Below are positions 1 through 9,930 of a DNA stretch of 64,000 nt, piece after piece. Source of the DNA: Desulfobulbaceae bacterium (GTDB lineage: Bacteria > Desulfobacterota > Desulfobulbia > Desulfobulbales > SURF-16). The stretch spans positions 1-64,000 of the forward strand of contig JALNXE010000009.1 in assembly GCA_023230525.1 (NCBI GenBank), written 5' to 3'. Below the pieces are notes generated by a model. The model did not search any database and was not told the DNA's origin. It saw nothing but the letters and a program-made list of their open reading frames with translations. The position numbers and the translations under genes are program-made. Every line of letters starts with the position of its first letter. Position 1 is the first letter of the stretch.

Positions 1-558
1 AAAAAGCAGGGGGAGCTGAAAAATTTTCCGGTCACCGTGGTTGAGCCCTATTATGTGGATGGGGTGCTGGCCAGCAGCACCAAAGTCCGGGAGCTGGTCA
101 GCGCCGGCGAAATGCGGGAGGTGAAAAAGCTTCTGGGCCGCTTCTATCAGATCAGGGGCGAGGTAAAAAGAGGCAAGCAGCGGGGCGGGGCGGAACTCGG
201 CTTTCCCACCGCCAACCTCCATATCTCCGAAGAAGACCTCTGCCCCAGGCACGGGGTTTACGTGACCCAGGTTATTTACAACGGCAAATGCTACGGCGGC
301 GTGCTCAACATCGGTTACAATCCCACCTTCGGCGAGGAGAAGCTTTCGGCGGAGACCCACATTTTTGACTTCAACGAGGATATCTACGGCAAGCCGATCA
401 AGATCAACCTGCTCAGATTTTTACGGGCCGAGAAGAAATTTTCCGGGCCCAAGGAGCTGGCCGGCCAGATCAGTGAGGATATCAAACAGGCCAAAGAGGT
501 GCTGGCCGCCGCCGAGAAGGAAATCACCCTCTCCTGCGAAGAGAAATACAACAGCTGA
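1..558 (+). CDS. ribF: Bifunctional riboflavin kinase/FAD synthetase, 3' part
   Basis: The reading frame is open from base 1, so the gene begins before the window. The visible 185 codons hold the end of the FAD synthetase (nucleotidyltransferase) half, with the family signature ASSTKVREL, followed by the whole riboflavin kinase domain, with the GFPTANL motif and the conserved GVLNIGYNPTF segment. RibF phosphorylates riboflavin to FMN and adenylylates it to FAD in the cytosol. The first internal ATG (base 37 frame) is not the true start. The match to RibF C-termini is strong. No terminator is evident in the roughly 200 bases downstream. Confidence 0.93.
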   Translation, partial: KKQGELKNFPVTVVEPYYVDGVLASSTKVRELVSAGEMREVKKLLGRFYQIRGEVKRGKQRGGAELGFPTANLHISEEDLCPRHGVYVTQVIYNGKCYGGVLNIGYNPTFGEEKLSAETHIFDFNEDIYGKPIKINLLRFLRAEKKFSGPKELAGQISEDIKQAKEVLAAAEKEITLSCEEKYNS

Positions 559-766
559 GACAGGCCGGTTTCCGGGGGTTTTGCCGCCTGCTGCTTACTC
601 AAAATTTCCGACTTGGCTATTTGAATTAACAGCGGTAGTGACATGGCATAATTGCCACCCTGATCTCCGTCCTTGCATAGGATTTGCGCATCCCAGCCGA
701 ATCCTTCCCGTCCGCAGTTCCCGCATCATGCTCCGGATATATTAACTGGAGGGGGGATGCCTTTTG

Positions 767-1207
767 TTATGCCTTTGACTGGCCAATTGAGAAAAGCACA
801 ACCGCCATGATGGCCAAGGCAATAGCGGCCTTGTGATAAACATTAACGGGCTCTTTCAACCAGAACACTCCAACAATTATTGTTGTTGAGATAATGGATA
901 TCACGGCATAGAGCACATACTGCGTGACACCGTACCTTGAATATAGAAGATTAAAGCCAAGATAGGTAAAAAAAAGCCCAAAACCGGATAAAAGAAGAGC
1001 TTTCCAGTTCTCTTTTACCGTGTTCCCTATATCTAACACGCCAACTAGTGGTGCGAAGAAAAGAGCAATGAGAACTGCAACGAGAGCGGACAAACTGACG
1101 AATAGTAATCCATTCTCCGCATCAACTGATTTCTTTTGGCCAAGCGCAAACATTGCATTCCCGACAGCGGCAATGGTTGCAAAAACAATTGGAAGCAGGC
1201 TCTTCAT
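767..1207 (-). CDS. Small DMT/EamA-like membrane permease (half-size)
   Basis: The 146-residue product is almost entirely hydrophobic, with four to five predicted membrane helices. It ends in a helix following a WLKEP motif, which is typical of the second half of drug/metabolite transporter repeats. Its length equals one EamA repeat, so it would have to dimerise, as half-size DMT proteins are thought to do. The start at MKSLLPIV is preferred to an in-frame ATG eight codons upstream because the hydrophobic segment begins there. The gene is more AT-rich than its neighbours and stands alone between ribF and argJ, which hints at later acquisition. The substrate is unknown. Confidence 0.65.
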   Translation of the reverse strand: MKSLLPIVFATIAAVGNAMFALGQKKSVDAENGLLFVSLSALVAVLIALFFAPLVGVLDIGNTVKENWKALLLSGFGLFFTYLGFNLLYSRYGVTQYVLYAVISIISTTIIVGVFWLKEPVNVYHKAAIALAIMAVVLFSIGQSKA

Positions 1208-1458
1208 ATTATCTCTTGCGGGGCACAACACTCAATTATGTCGTGGTGTTGTAGTGGGCACATTAAAGGAGTTATATCGGCAATGAAAGAAGTCTTGCTG
1301 TTAGCCGGCGAAATGGGGCGTATGGGAACGGTGCGCACGGGATGTCAAGTGAATTACGCGATCATGACCAGCGATTAATCCGATTAGAAATCGATGGTGG
1401 AAATTGTTAAAAATCAACCTCGATTAACGGATGAACCCAAATAGAGAGTGCCCTTTGT

Positions 1459-2655
1459 CTAGGAGCGGTAATCGGCGTTGATCCTGATGTAATCCAAGGA
1501 CAGATCACAGGTATAGACTTTGGCCTCGGACTGCCCGGTTTTAAGATCGATGACCACGGCAAAGGCCTTCTGTTTCAAGACGCTGGTGGCCAGCTTTTCC
1601 TGCTCAGGCCCCAAGCCGAGGCCATCGCGGACCATCATTACCTCGTCAAAGGAGATATCGACCCGGTCCGGGTCAACGTCAATGCCGGCACGGCCGAGAG
1701 CGGCAATGATCCGTCCCCAGTTGGCATCCTCGCCAAAGAAGGCGGTTTTCACCAGACTGGAATTGGCCACGGTGCGGGCGGCCTGATCAGCCTCCTGCCG
1801 ACTTACGGCCCCCTTGACATGGACGGTGATGAACTTGGTGGCCCCTTCGCCGTCTTTAACGATCTGCAGGGCCAGATCCAGGCAGAGATCATCAAGACAC
1901 TGCCGGAAAAGTCTGCCGTCCGCCGAATCAAGGCTGCAGATTTCGGCATTGCCGGCCTTGCCGTTGGCCAGAAGCAGCACGGTGTCGTTGGTGCTGGTAT
2001 CGCCGTCCACGGTTATGGCGTTAAAGGATTGCGCCACACTCTGCCCCAGCATCTCTTGCAGCACAGAGGCATGCACCGCCGCATCGGTGACGATGAAGCT
2101 GAGCATGGTGGCCATGTTGGGCATGATCATGCCGGACCCTTTGGCCAGGCCGAGGATGGTGATCTTTCGGCCTGCGAGTTCCACCTCGCGCCGGGCGGTC
2201 TTGGGCACCGTGTCCGTGGTCATCATGGCCCGGGCCACATCGCTGAAACCATCCTTACGCAGAGACTCAGCCAGCGGCGGCATGCAGTTGCTGAAAATGG
2301 CCAGATCAAGCTGCTGGCCGATGACCCCGGTGGAGGCGACCAGCACCAGATCATCGGCCAGACCCAGTTGGGCGGCCACCAGGCGCGAGGTGCCCAGGGC
2401 CAGTTCCATGCCCGGCTTGCCGGTGCAGGCATTGGCAATGCCGCTGTTGACGATGATGGCCTGGGCCTTGCCGTCCCGCAGATATTCCATGTCCAGCAGC
2501 ACCGGCGCCGCCTTCACCTTGCTGGTGGTGAAAACCCCGGCCGCCGCCGCCGGAACCTCTGAATAGATCAGGGCCACATCCAGCCTGTCCTTGCCCCGGA
2601 TACCCGCCTTTACCGCCCCTGCCTGAAACCCTGCCACCTGCAATTTTTCTTCCAT
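1459..2655 (-). CDS. argJ: Bifunctional ornithine acetyltransferase/N-acetylglutamate synthase
   Basis: The 398-residue product has the full length of ArgJ. It contains the autocleavage region KGSGMIMPNMATMLSF, in which the precursor is cut between Ala and the nucleophilic Thr (inside NMATML) to give alpha and beta chains. It moves the acetyl group from N-acetylornithine to glutamate and may also use acetyl-CoA in the arginine pathway. It lies downstream of secA in the same direction, with 137 bases between them that hold a dispersed inverted repeat. A GNAT that could be a dedicated N-acetylglutamate synthase lies just beyond secA, and argS is in the same block. Confidence 0.96.
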   Translation of the reverse strand: MEEKLQVAGFQAGAVKAGIRGKDRLDVALIYSEVPAAAAGVFTTSKVKAAPVLLDMEYLRDGKAQAIIVNSGIANACTGKPGMELALGTSRLVAAQLGLADDLVLVASTGVIGQQLDLAIFSNCMPPLAESLRKDGFSDVARAMMTTDTVPKTARREVELAGRKITILGLAKGSGMIMPNMATMLSFIVTDAAVHASVLQEMLGQSVAQSFNAITVDGDTSTNDTVLLLANGKAGNAEICSLDSADGRLFRQCLDDLCLDLALQIVKDGEGATKFITVHVKGAVSRQEADQAARTVANSSLVKTAFFGEDANWGRIIAALGRAGIDVDPDRVDISFDEVMMVRDGLGLGPEQEKLATSVLKQKAFAVVIDLKTGQSEAKVYTCDLSLDYIRINADYRS

Positions 2656-2690
2656 GGTCTTCCCTGCCTGATTGACGCCACCGTGTATTT

Positions 2691-2764
2691 TTCACCACAG
2701 AACACACAGCGACCACAGAGGACATTTTTATTACAGCCGGTTGGCTCTGTGCTCTCCGTGGTAA
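2691..2764. repeat. Dispersed inverted repeat, ACCACAGAG family, copy 1
   Basis: The left arm starts TTCACCACAGA and the right arm ends CTCTCCGTGGTAA, with the centre TTACAGCCGG. Related copies lie at 21243-21310 and 40112-40190, the last in inverted orientation and sharing TGTAATAAAAA with this one. It occupies most of the secA-argJ spacer. Short ORFs read through it are artefacts. Confidence 0.75.
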
Positions 2765-2792
2765 ACTTTCAGTTTTTACGAGACGGCAAAAC

Positions 2793-5339
2793 CTATTCCG
2801 TCTCGCCGCAGCACTTCTTGTATTTTTTGCCGCTGCCGCAGGGACAGGGGGCATTGCGGCCCACCTTCTGAGCCTGCCGCTGGGGCTGCTTCTTTTTCTC
2901 CGCCGGCTGCAGCTCGTCGCTGCGCTGCATTTCCATCTCCTGCTGCTTGCGGCGGCGCTCCGCTTCAAGCTCCTCCACCTCTTCGGATCTGGCCAGCTGG
3001 ATGCGGAGCAGGGTGGAGACTGTTTTCTCCTTCACCCGCTGCATCAGCTCGGTGAACATCTTGTAGCCTTCCTTCTTGTACTCATCCAGCGGGTTCTTCT
3101 GCCCATAACCGCGCAGGCCGATCCCCTCTTTCAGGTGGTCCATGCTCAGCAGATGATCCTTCCAGAAGGTGTCGACAATCTGCAGGAGAATCACCCGCTC
3201 CAGATGGCGCATGTTCGCCTCGCCCACCTCCTGCTCCTTGGCGGCATAGGCAGCCCTGGCAATCTGCAGCAGCTTCTCTTCAAAGGCTGCAGCCTTCAGG
3301 CCCGCCCGCTCGCTCTCTTCCCAGTGCATCACCACGCCTGTGGTGGCCAGAACCCGCTCATGGATCAGATCCCATTCCCATTCTTCGGAGGGGAACTTCT
3401 CGTCACAGAGTTCCCGGGTGACGTCGGCGCACAGATCAACCAGCATATCATCAATGATGCTTTTCACATTGTCGCTGCCCAGCACCTCGCGCCGCTGCTT
3501 ATAGATAACCCCGCGCTGCATATTCATGACATCATCGTATTCCAGCAGATGCTTTCTGATGTCGAAGTTATGGCCTTCCACCTTGCGCTGGGCGTTTTCA
3601 ATGGCCTTGGAGATCATGGTGTGCTCAATGGGCTCATCCTCTTCCATGCCCAGTTTGTCCATGATGCCGGCAATGCGGTCGGAGCCGAAGATGCGCAGCA
3701 GGTCATCTTCCAGGGAGAGATAGAAGCGGGAGGAGCCGGGGTCGCCCTGGCGGCCGGAGCGGCCCCTAAGCTGATTGTCGATACGGCGGGACTCGTGCCG
3801 GCCGGTGCCGAGAATATGCAGGCCCCCCAGATCAGCCACGCCTTCCGCCAGCTTGATGTCCGTACCGCGTCCGGCCATGTTGGTGGCAATGGTCACCCTG
3901 CCCTTGTGGCCCGCCTCGGCAATGATCACGGCCTCCTGGGCATGATGCTTGGCATTGAGCACCGAATGGGGCACCCCCTCTTTTTTCAGCATGTCGGACA
4001 GCATCTCGGAAATTTCAATGTTGACCGTGCCAACCAGCACGGGCTGGCCCTTGGTATGGAGCGCCTTGATTTCCGCAACCACGGCCCGGAATTTGGCCTT
4101 GGCGTTTTTGTAGATGACGTCGGCATAATCAATCCTGATCATATCTTGGTGGGTGGGAATGACCGTAACTTCAAGATTATAGATCTTCTTGAACTCCGCC
4201 GCCTCGGTATCCGCCGTGCCGGTCATGCCGGCCAGTTTCTCATACATGCGGAAATAGTTCTGGAAGGTGATGGAGGCCAGCGTCTGGTTTTCCCGCTCGA
4301 TCTTGACCCCCTCCTTGGCCTCCAGGGCCTGATGCAGCCCGTCGCTGTACCGCCGGCCCGGCATGGTGCGGCCGGTAAACTCATCGACAATGACCACCTC
4401 GCCATCCTGCACCAGGTAATCAATATCCCTGGTGAACAGATGATGGGCCTTCAGGCCCTGGTTGAGGTGATGCAGCAGTTCGATATTTTTCGGGTCATAG
4501 AGATTTTCCACGTTCAGCAGTTTTTCCCCCAGGGCCACGCCTTCCTCGGTGGTGGCCAGGGACCTGGCCTTCTCATCAACCTCGTAATGCTCATCTTTCT
4601 TGAACTGGGGAATGATCTTGTTCACGTGATGGTAAAGTTCCGTGGACATCTCGGACGGACCGGAGATGATCAGCGGCGTCCGGGCCTCGTCGATGAGAAT
4701 ACTGTCCACCTCGTCCACAATGGCGAAAAAATGCTTGCGCTGGCAGTAATCCTCCAGCCTGAACTTCATGTTGTCCCGCAGGTAGTCAAAACCGAACTCA
4801 TTGTTGGTGCCGTAAGTGACATCCGCCGCGTAAGCGGCCCTGCGCTCTTCATCATCCAGGCTGTGCAGGATGGTGCCGGTGGAAAGGCCGAGAAAATTGT
4901 AGATGCCGCCCATCCATTCGCTGTCGCGCCGGGCCAGGTAATCATTGACCGTGACCACATGCACGCCCTTGCCGGCCAGGGCATTGAGATAAACCGGCAG
5001 GGTGGCCACCAGGGTCTTGCCCTCACCGGTCTTCATCTCGGCGATTTTGCCCTGATGCAGAATAATGCCGCCGACCAGCTGCACGTCATAGGGCCGCAAC
5101 CCCAGCACCCGCACCGCCCCCTCCCGGGCCACGGCAAAGGCTTCGACCAGCAGATCATCAAGGGACTCCCCCTTTTCCAGCCTGCCTTTAAACTCCACGG
5201 TTTTGGCTGCCAGGCCGGCATCGTCCAACTTCTGCATCTCCGGCTCGAGTTTGTTTATGCGCTCCACCAGGGGTTGAATCTTCTTCAGCACCCGGTCGTT
5301 TCTGCTGCCAAAAAACTTTGTCAGAACCTGTCCAATCAT
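2793..5339 (-). CDS. secA: Preprotein translocase ATPase SecA
   Basis: The 848-residue product is a full-length SecA motor, which drives unfolded preproteins through SecYEG. Visible motifs are the Walker A segment [11 protein letters not shown] near residue 105, the [19 protein letters not shown] segment near residue 210, the [12 protein letters not shown] helicase motif and the [14 protein letters not shown] arginine finger. The C-terminus carries the SecB- and lipid-binding zinc motif [14 protein letters not shown]. An AAGGAG ribosome binding site precedes the ATG by 5-6 bases. The GNAT gene ends 10 bases upstream, and argJ follows. Confidence 0.98.
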   Translation of the reverse strand: MIGQVLTKFFGSRNDRVLKKIQPLVERINKLEPEMQKLDDAGLAAKTVEFKGRLEKGESLDDLLVEAFAVAREGAVRVLGLRPYDVQLVGGIILHQGKIAEMKTGEGKTLVATLPVYLNALAGKGVHVVTVNDYLARRDSEWMGGIYNFLGLSTGTILHSLDDEERRAAYAADVTYGTNNEFGFDYLRDNMKFRLEDYCQRKHFFAIVDEVDSILIDEARTPLIISGPSEMSTELYHHVNKIIPQFKKDEHYEVDEKARSLATTEEGVALGEKLLNVENLYDPKNIELLHHLNQGLKAHHLFTRDIDYLVQDGEVVIVDEFTGRTMPGRRYSDGLHQALEAKEGVKIERENQTLASITFQNYFRMYEKLAGMTGTADTEAAEFKKIYNLEVTVIPTHQDMIRIDYADVIYKNAKAKFRAVVAEIKALHTKGQPVLVGTVNIEISEMLSDMLKKEGVPHSVLNAKHHAQEAVIIAEAGHKGRVTIATNMAGRGTDIKLAEGVADLGGLHILGTGRHESRRIDNQLRGRSGRQGDPGSSRFYLSLEDDLLRIFGSDRIAGIMDKLGMEEDEPIEHTMISKAIENAQRKVEGHNFDIRKHLLEYDDVMNMQRGVIYKQRREVLGSDNVKSIIDDMLVDLCADVTRELCDEKFPSEEWEWDLIHERVLATTGVVMHWEESERAGLKAAAFEEKLLQIARAAYAAKEQEVGEANMRHLERVILLQIVDTFWKDHLLSMDHLKEGIGLRGYGQKNPLDEYKKEGYKMFTELMQRVKEKTVSTLLRIQLARSEEVEELEAERRRKQQEMEMQRSDELQPAEKKKQPQRQAQKVGRNAPCPCGSGKKYKKCCGETE

Positions 5340-5348
5340 GAAAACTCC

Positions 5349-5816
5349 TTATCCCTGCTTCTGCCAGATCATTGCTTCTTCATTGCAGTCCGGAAATTTG
5401 GGGCAATTGATGCAGTCGCTCCAAACTTTATGGGGCAGTTCTTTTTTATCGATAGAGGTAAAGCCGAGGCTTGCAAAAAATCCCGGCTGATAGGTTAACG
5501 TGAACACCCGGCGGATGCCGAAGGCCTCTGCTTCGGCCAGACAGGCGGCAACCAGCCGGGAACCGATGCCCTGCCGCTGGAAATCTTCGTCAACCGCCAG
5601 GGAACGTATTTCCGCCAGATCCTCCCAGAGGATATGCAGGGCGCCCACCCCGACTATCCGCTCACCCTCGCCCCGCGGCTCCACGAAAACGTGGAAATCA
5701 CGCAGCTGATCATAGAGAGAGCTGAACGATCTCGCCAGGAGCAAACCTTGGTTGGAAAAATGCTGCAGCAGATTATAAATCGCCTTCACATCCTCCATGC
5801 GGGCATTACGGATCAT
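5349..5816 (-). CDS. GNAT acetyltransferase, probable short-type N-acetylglutamate synthase
   Basis: The 155-residue product is a single GNAT domain. It has the acetyl-CoA pyrophosphate loop DEDFQRQGIGSRLV near residue 77 and a GFFASLGFTSI segment near the end. It resembles the short (about 150-170 residue) N-acetylglutamate synthases found in mycobacteria and many Desulfobacterota, which make the first intermediate of arginine synthesis. The assignment is supported by argJ and argS in the same gene block. The C-terminus has three cysteines (CINCPKFPDC), which could bind metal and are worth noting for this family. The acceptor specificity is inferred. Confidence 0.75.
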   Translation of the reverse strand: MIRNARMEDVKAIYNLLQHFSNQGLLLARSFSSLYDQLRDFHVFVEPRGEGERIVGVGALHILWEDLAEIRSLAVDEDFQRQGIGSRLVAACLAEAEAFGIRRVFTLTYQPGFFASLGFTSIDKKELPHKVWSDCINCPKFPDCNEEAMIWQKQG

Positions 5817-5915
5817 ATACTGGTGTATCCTTTCTCTTTCAGCTGCTGCCCGGTTGCGGCATCAGGCCACCAGGCGGCAAATCCTTAACAAATGAATCAG
5901 ACAACCGGAAATTCT

Positions 5916-6530
5916 TTATTGTTCAGCGGGGACTGCAGAAACTTTGGCGGCCGGCAGCAGGGTGACATAGGCCCGCACCTCTTCTTCGCTTTCCAAGCGG
6001 GCGGCGACCTCATTGGCCTCCGCCAGTTTCTCAAACCTGCCGATAAAGACCCTGAAGGCATCGGCACCCTCCTCGGGCGGCAGGAAAAAGGCCTCCTGCC
6101 CCTTGGCCTGCCAGCCCAACACATCACGCTGCGCCTTTTTTTTATCGCGGAATGAACCAACCTGCAATGAAAAGAATGACGGCTCAGCCTGCCCTTCCGG
6201 ACTTACCTCGTTTGCCCCGGTCACATCCCTGGCCGGCCCTGCCGCATCAAGCTGCGCGTCCGGCGAGAGAAGAAATCCCTCCTGCACTGTGGCCTTGCCC
6301 TGCTGCACCGTGGCCTTGCCCTGCTGCCACAGTTCCGCGGCCATTCTGGTCAGCATATCCGGTCCTTTGCCCGGCTTGGATGGCAGCAGCACGGTCTGGC
6401 CGCTCCACACCCCCAGCAGAAACATCCACAGGAAAATGCAGAAGCAGACCACCCCCACCCCCAGCAGGCCGAAGATGCCCAGCTCAATGCGGAAGGCAAA
6501 TAACCTTTTTTTCTGTCTTTTAACCGCCAT
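5916..6530 (-). CDS. SPOR-domain membrane protein
   Basis: The 204-residue product starts with a basic cytoplasmic tail (KRQKKR), then one long membrane helix at about residues 16-42. A periplasmic linker holds the twice-repeated GKATVQQ segment, and a C-terminal SPOR domain covers about residues 125-200 (FFSLQVGSFRDKKKAQ at its start). SPOR domains bind peptidoglycan strands stripped of stem peptides at division sites, so a role at the septum is likely but not specific. It starts 3 bases after the argS stop, so the two are probably co-translated. The linker repeat comes from a short tandem DNA duplication. Confidence 0.85.
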   Translation of the reverse strand: MAVKRQKKRLFAFRIELGIFGLLGVGVVCFCIFLWMFLLGVWSGQTVLLPSKPGKGPDMLTRMAAELWQQGKATVQQGKATVQEGFLLSPDAQLDAAGPARDVTGANEVSPEGQAEPSFFSLQVGSFRDKKKAQRDVLGWQAKGQEAFFLPPEEGADAFRVFIGRFEKLAEANEVAARLESEEEVRAYVTLLPAAKVSAVPAEQ

Positions 6531-6533
6531 GCC

Positions 6534-8210
6534 TTACATCTGCTCGGGAGCAGTCATCCCCAGCAGGGTCAAGCCGTTATGAAAAACAATGCGCAGCCCG
6601 GCACAGAACCAGAGACGGGCCCGGGAAAGCTCCGCGTCGTCGGAAATGATCTTGTGCCGGTTATAGTAGCTGTGAAAAAGGCCGGCCAGCTCCTGCAGGT
6701 AATAAACGATCTTATGCGGGGCCAATTCTTTTGCCGAGTCAAGCACCAGGCCGGGATAGGCGGCAAGTGCCTTCAAAATCTTCTGCTCTTCCGGCGCGGT
6801 CAGCAGGGCAAGGGGGGCGGTGGCCAGCTCACCTTTTTGCGCGCCCTTCTCCATGGCCTGCCGGTCGATACTGGCCAGCCGGGCATGGGCGTACTGCACA
6901 TAATAGACCGGGTTTTCCTGGCTCTGTTTCTTGGCCAGTTCCAGATCAAATTCCAGCTGGCTGTCCGCCTTGCGCATGAGAAAAAAGAAGCGGGTCGCGT
7001 CAGCCCCCACCTCATCAAGCAGTTCATCCACGGTGACGAAGTTGGCCTTGCGGGTGGACATTTTCACCTGCTGCCCGTCCCGCATCAGGGTGACAAACTG
7101 GTGCAGAATGACCGTCACCTTGGAATCATCATAGCCGAGAGCCCGGACCCCGGCCAGCACATCCGGCACCGTGGCGATATGATCCGAGCCGAAGATATCC
7201 ACCAGCCAGTCATAGCCGCGCCGGAATTTCTCCCGGTGATAGGCGATGTCAGGCAGTCTGTAGGTGGGCTCGCCGGTGCTTTTGATGATCACCCGGTCCT
7301 TATCATGGCCGAACTCGGTGGTCTTGAACCAGACCGCGCCGTCCTGCTCATAAACCAATCCCCGCTCCCGCAGGGAGGAGACCACATCGTCGACCAGGCC
7401 GTTCTCATACAGGCTGTGTTCATTATAGTAGCTGTCAAAGGCCACGTCAAACCGGGTCAAGGTCTGGTTGATGTCCACAAAGATCGCCCGTTCCGCCGCC
7501 TCCTTGAAAGGGGTGACCTCAACAACATCTTTTAAGGAATCACCATATTTGTCCACAAGTCCCCGGGCAATGTCAAGAATATACTCACCCTGATAGCCGT
7601 CTTCCGGAAACTCGCGGGGCAGACCGAGCAGCTCCAGATAGCGCGCCCTGGTCGATTCGCCCAGCACCCGCATCTGACGGCCGGCATCGTTATAATAATA
7701 TTCCCGGTCCACGTCATAGCCGCTGGCGGCCAGCAGCCGGGCAATGGCGTCGCCCAGGGCCGCCTGCCGGCCATGGCCCACGCTTAAAGGCCCGGTGGGG
7801 TTGGCGCTGACAAATTCCACCAGCACCCGCTGGCCGTTTTTCCCGGCTGCCCGGCCGTAGGCCTCCCCCTGGGCCAGCACCTCCGGAATGACCGACTGCC
7901 AGACCGATTCCTTGATGAAAAAGTTGACAAAGCCGGGACCGGCCACCTCGACTTTACTGAACAGGGTGTCTTCCCGGGCCAGCAACTTTACCAGCTGCTC
8001 GGCAATCTGGCGGGGATTGATTTTTTTGCCCGTGGCCTTTTTTTCGCAGCCGGCAATGACCATGGCCGCATTGGTGGCAAAATCCCCCTGGCCCTCAAAT
8101 TTCGGATCCTCCACCGCATAGCTGCTCAGGGCCGCATCAGACCACAGGCCCTGTTTAATGCCGAGCTGGAAGCACTCATCAAGAAATTTTTTTATACGTG
8201 ATTTTATCAT
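6534..8210 (-). CDS. argS: Arginyl-tRNA synthetase
   Basis: The 558-residue class I synthetase charges tRNA-Arg. The N-terminal additional domain is followed by the HIGH-box equivalent SVGHGRQAALGD, preceded by VSANPTGP. A later KMSTR motif (QQVKMSTRKANFV) and the C-terminal DALR anticodon-binding domain complete the family architecture. The reading frame extends 47 codons upstream to base 8351, but family alignments begin at MIKSRIKKFL, so base 8210 is chosen. No strong ribosome binding site is visible. It follows alr by 79 bases. Confidence 0.95.
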   Translation of the reverse strand: MIKSRIKKFLDECFQLGIKQGLWSDAALSSYAVEDPKFEGQGDFATNAAMVIAGCEKKATGKKINPRQIAEQLVKLLAREDTLFSKVEVAGPGFVNFFIKESVWQSVIPEVLAQGEAYGRAAGKNGQRVLVEFVSANPTGPLSVGHGRQAALGDAIARLLAASGYDVDREYYYNDAGRQMRVLGESTRARYLELLGLPREFPEDGYQGEYILDIARGLVDKYGDSLKDVVEVTPFKEAAERAIFVDINQTLTRFDVAFDSYYNEHSLYENGLVDDVVSSLRERGLVYEQDGAVWFKTTEFGHDKDRVIIKSTGEPTYRLPDIAYHREKFRRGYDWLVDIFGSDHIATVPDVLAGVRALGYDDSKVTVILHQFVTLMRDGQQVKMSTRKANFVTVDELLDEVGADATRFFFLMRKADSQLEFDLELAKKQSQENPVYYVQYAHARLASIDRQAMEKGAQKGELATAPLALLTAPEEQKILKALAAYPGLVLDSAKELAPHKIVYYLQELAGLFHSYYNRHKIISDDAELSRARLWFCAGLRIVFHNGLTLLGMTAPEQM

Positions 8211-8289
8211 ATAGCTATTTAGGTTGTTTAGTCCGTAGTCTGTTAGGTTGCGGTGCGTGCTGATGCCTTCGCTCCCCCTGGGCGGGCGG

Positions 8290-9396
8290 TTATTTTTTTT
8301 CCGCCAGATAGACCCGGCTGTTGCTGTTACCGAAAAGACAGAGAACCTCATAATTGATGGTGCCCATCCAGCCTGCCACCTCTTCGGCGCTGATCCGCCC
8401 TCCCTGCTGGGCTCCCATCAGGGTCACCTCATCACCGGCACAGACGCCGGGGATATCCGTCACATCGATCATGGTGACGTTCATGCATATCCTGCCGCGC
8501 TGGGGAGCCCGCTGGCCCCTGACCAGCACCTCCGCCCGGTTGGACAGGGCCCGCAGATAACCGTCATTGTAACCCAGCGGCAGGACCGCCAGCCTGCTCG
8601 GCCGGCTGGTGACAAAGGTATAGCCGTAACTGACGCCGGTACCGGCCGGCACCTCTTTCACCTGGATGATCCTGCTCTTAAAGGACATCACCGGCTGCAG
8701 CACATCCTTGCCGGCCCAGTCACCATCCCCGGCGTAACAGCCATACAGGGCAATGCCCGGCCGCACCATATCCCAGTGCATATCCGGGTAACGCAGCAGG
8801 GCGGCGGAATTGGCGATATGGCCGGCGGTTCCGCTGCGCTTGAGAACCTCGGCAAAAAGCCTGTTCTGCTCCCGGCAGGGCTCGCTGTCAGGGATATCGG
8901 CCAGGGGAAAATGGCTCATCACCCCGGCAAGATAAACGCCCTTTTGTTCCTGCAGCGAGGAAACAAAACCGGCAACCTCTGCCGGCAGAATTCCCAGCCG
9001 GCCCATGCCGGTATCCACCTTGAGATGAATTCCGAGGCGGCTGCCGGCTGCACTGGCAAAACGGGAGATTTCCTTCACCTGCTCCAGGTCAAAAACCACC
9101 GGCTGCAAGCCGTGCTGCGCCACCTCCGGCAGAGAGTCTCTGCCCGTGCCGAGAAAGACCACGATGTCTCCGCTGATGCCGGCCTGCCGCAGCAGCACCC
9201 CTTCATGCACCTCAGCCACGCCGAAGGCTCGCACCCCCTGCTGGTGGAGGGTGCGGGCCACCGGGATCATGCCATGGCCATAGGCGTCTGATTTCACCAC
9301 GGCCAGCATCCTGGTCCCGGCGCCGAGCAGATGCTGCAGAACCAGGCAGTTAGACCGCAGGGCGTCAAGGTCAATCTCGACCCAATGGGAGTTCAT
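8290..9396 (-). CDS. alr: Alanine racemase
   Basis: The 368-residue PLP enzyme makes D-alanine for peptidoglycan. The catalytic lysine is in AVVKSDAYGHG near residue 34. The second catalytic residue, a tyrosine, lies in the conserved VSYGYTFV region near residue 260, and RICMNVTMID is the usual substrate-side motif. The start ATG overlaps the stop of the upstream membrane-protein gene (ATGA), which suggests translational coupling. The length is typical. Confidence 0.96.
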   Translation of the reverse strand: MNSHWVEIDLDALRSNCLVLQHLLGAGTRMLAVVKSDAYGHGMIPVARTLHQQGVRAFGVAEVHEGVLLRQAGISGDIVVFLGTGRDSLPEVAQHGLQPVVFDLEQVKEISRFASAAGSRLGIHLKVDTGMGRLGILPAEVAGFVSSLQEQKGVYLAGVMSHFPLADIPDSEPCREQNRLFAEVLKRSGTAGHIANSAALLRYPDMHWDMVRPGIALYGCYAGDGDWAGKDVLQPVMSFKSRIIQVKEVPAGTGVSYGYTFVTSRPSRLAVLPLGYNDGYLRALSNRAEVLVRGQRAPQRGRICMNVTMIDVTDIPGVCAGDEVTLMGAQQGGRISAEEVAGWMGTINYEVLCLFGNSNSRVYLAEKK

Positions 9397-9812
9397 GTCT
9401 TGCGTACCCAGGCCTGCCAGATGACCCGGCTGGCCACCAGCAGCCCCCAGCCCACGGCGGTTATGACAAAGCCGTAAATGTGGTGGGCCAGGTGGGAGGT
9501 ACGCAGAAACCGGCCCAGGAAAATCATGGCCAGGATCACTCCCCAGGCCTTAAAAGAAAAGACGCCCCCCAGACAGGAATTGTCCCCGCGCAGCAGAATC
9601 CGGCTGATATTCTTGCGGGCGCTCTTTTCAAAAATCAGCAACCCCTTGGCCGTGCCCACGGCCAGCGCCAACCCCAGCATCACGTAGTGGTCTCCTGCGG
9701 CAAGCAGTCTGCCGCCGCGCACCAGCAGAAAAATACCGACCACCGACCAGAAAAGAGCACCGGCAAGCAAAAGAGTTTTGCGGGAGACAGAGGGTTTGAA
9801 TTGAGTGAGCAC
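9393..9812 (-). CDS. Conserved membrane protein of unknown function
   Basis: The 139-residue product has four likely membrane helices (about residues 14-31, 40-57, 85-102 and 112-132). The charged loop KSARKNISRILLRGDNS lies between the second and third. I do not recognise the family. Its stop overlaps the alr start by four bases, so it probably shares the alr-argS transcript. A terminator belonging to the ferredoxin gene lies just upstream, and this gene's own promoter must lie within about 45 bases or be read through from it. Confidence 0.7.
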   Translation of the reverse strand: MLTQFKPSVSRKTLLLAGALFWSVVGIFLLVRGGRLLAAGDHYVMLGLALAVGTAKGLLIFEKSARKNISRILLRGDNSCLGGVFSFKAWGVILAMIFLGRFLRTSHLAHHIYGFVITAVGWGLLVASRVIWQAWVRKT

Positions 9813-9855
9813 GTACGTGGACTTTGTTATAATCCGTTTTTACGGCCAGAGGCAC

Positions 9856-9898
9856 AAAAAAAGATAGGCCTACCTTCTTGGGCAAGAAGACAGGCCTA
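9856..9898 (-). terminator. Rho-independent terminator of the ferredoxin gene
   Basis: On the minus strand a stem TAGGCCT-GT-CTTCTTG pairs with CAAGAAG-GT-AGGCCTA across a two-base loop, followed directly by a run of T. It lies 33 bases after the ferredoxin stop and before the next minus-strand gene. Confidence 0.85.
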
Positions 9899-9930
9899 AT
9901 CAACCGGAAGGATATTCTGCAAAACCTACA

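Noticed and set aside
1232..1458. Possible insertion-sequence remnant between the permease and argJ
   Set aside because: The 230 bases are AT-rich with short repeats of CGATTAA type, but no transposase fragment or clear inverted ends could be seen.
1819..2562. Long open frames antisense to argJ, secA, argS, flagellin and others
   Set aside because: They are shadows of codon bias in GC-rich genes, rich in His, Gln, Arg and Pro, without ribosome binding sites or domains.
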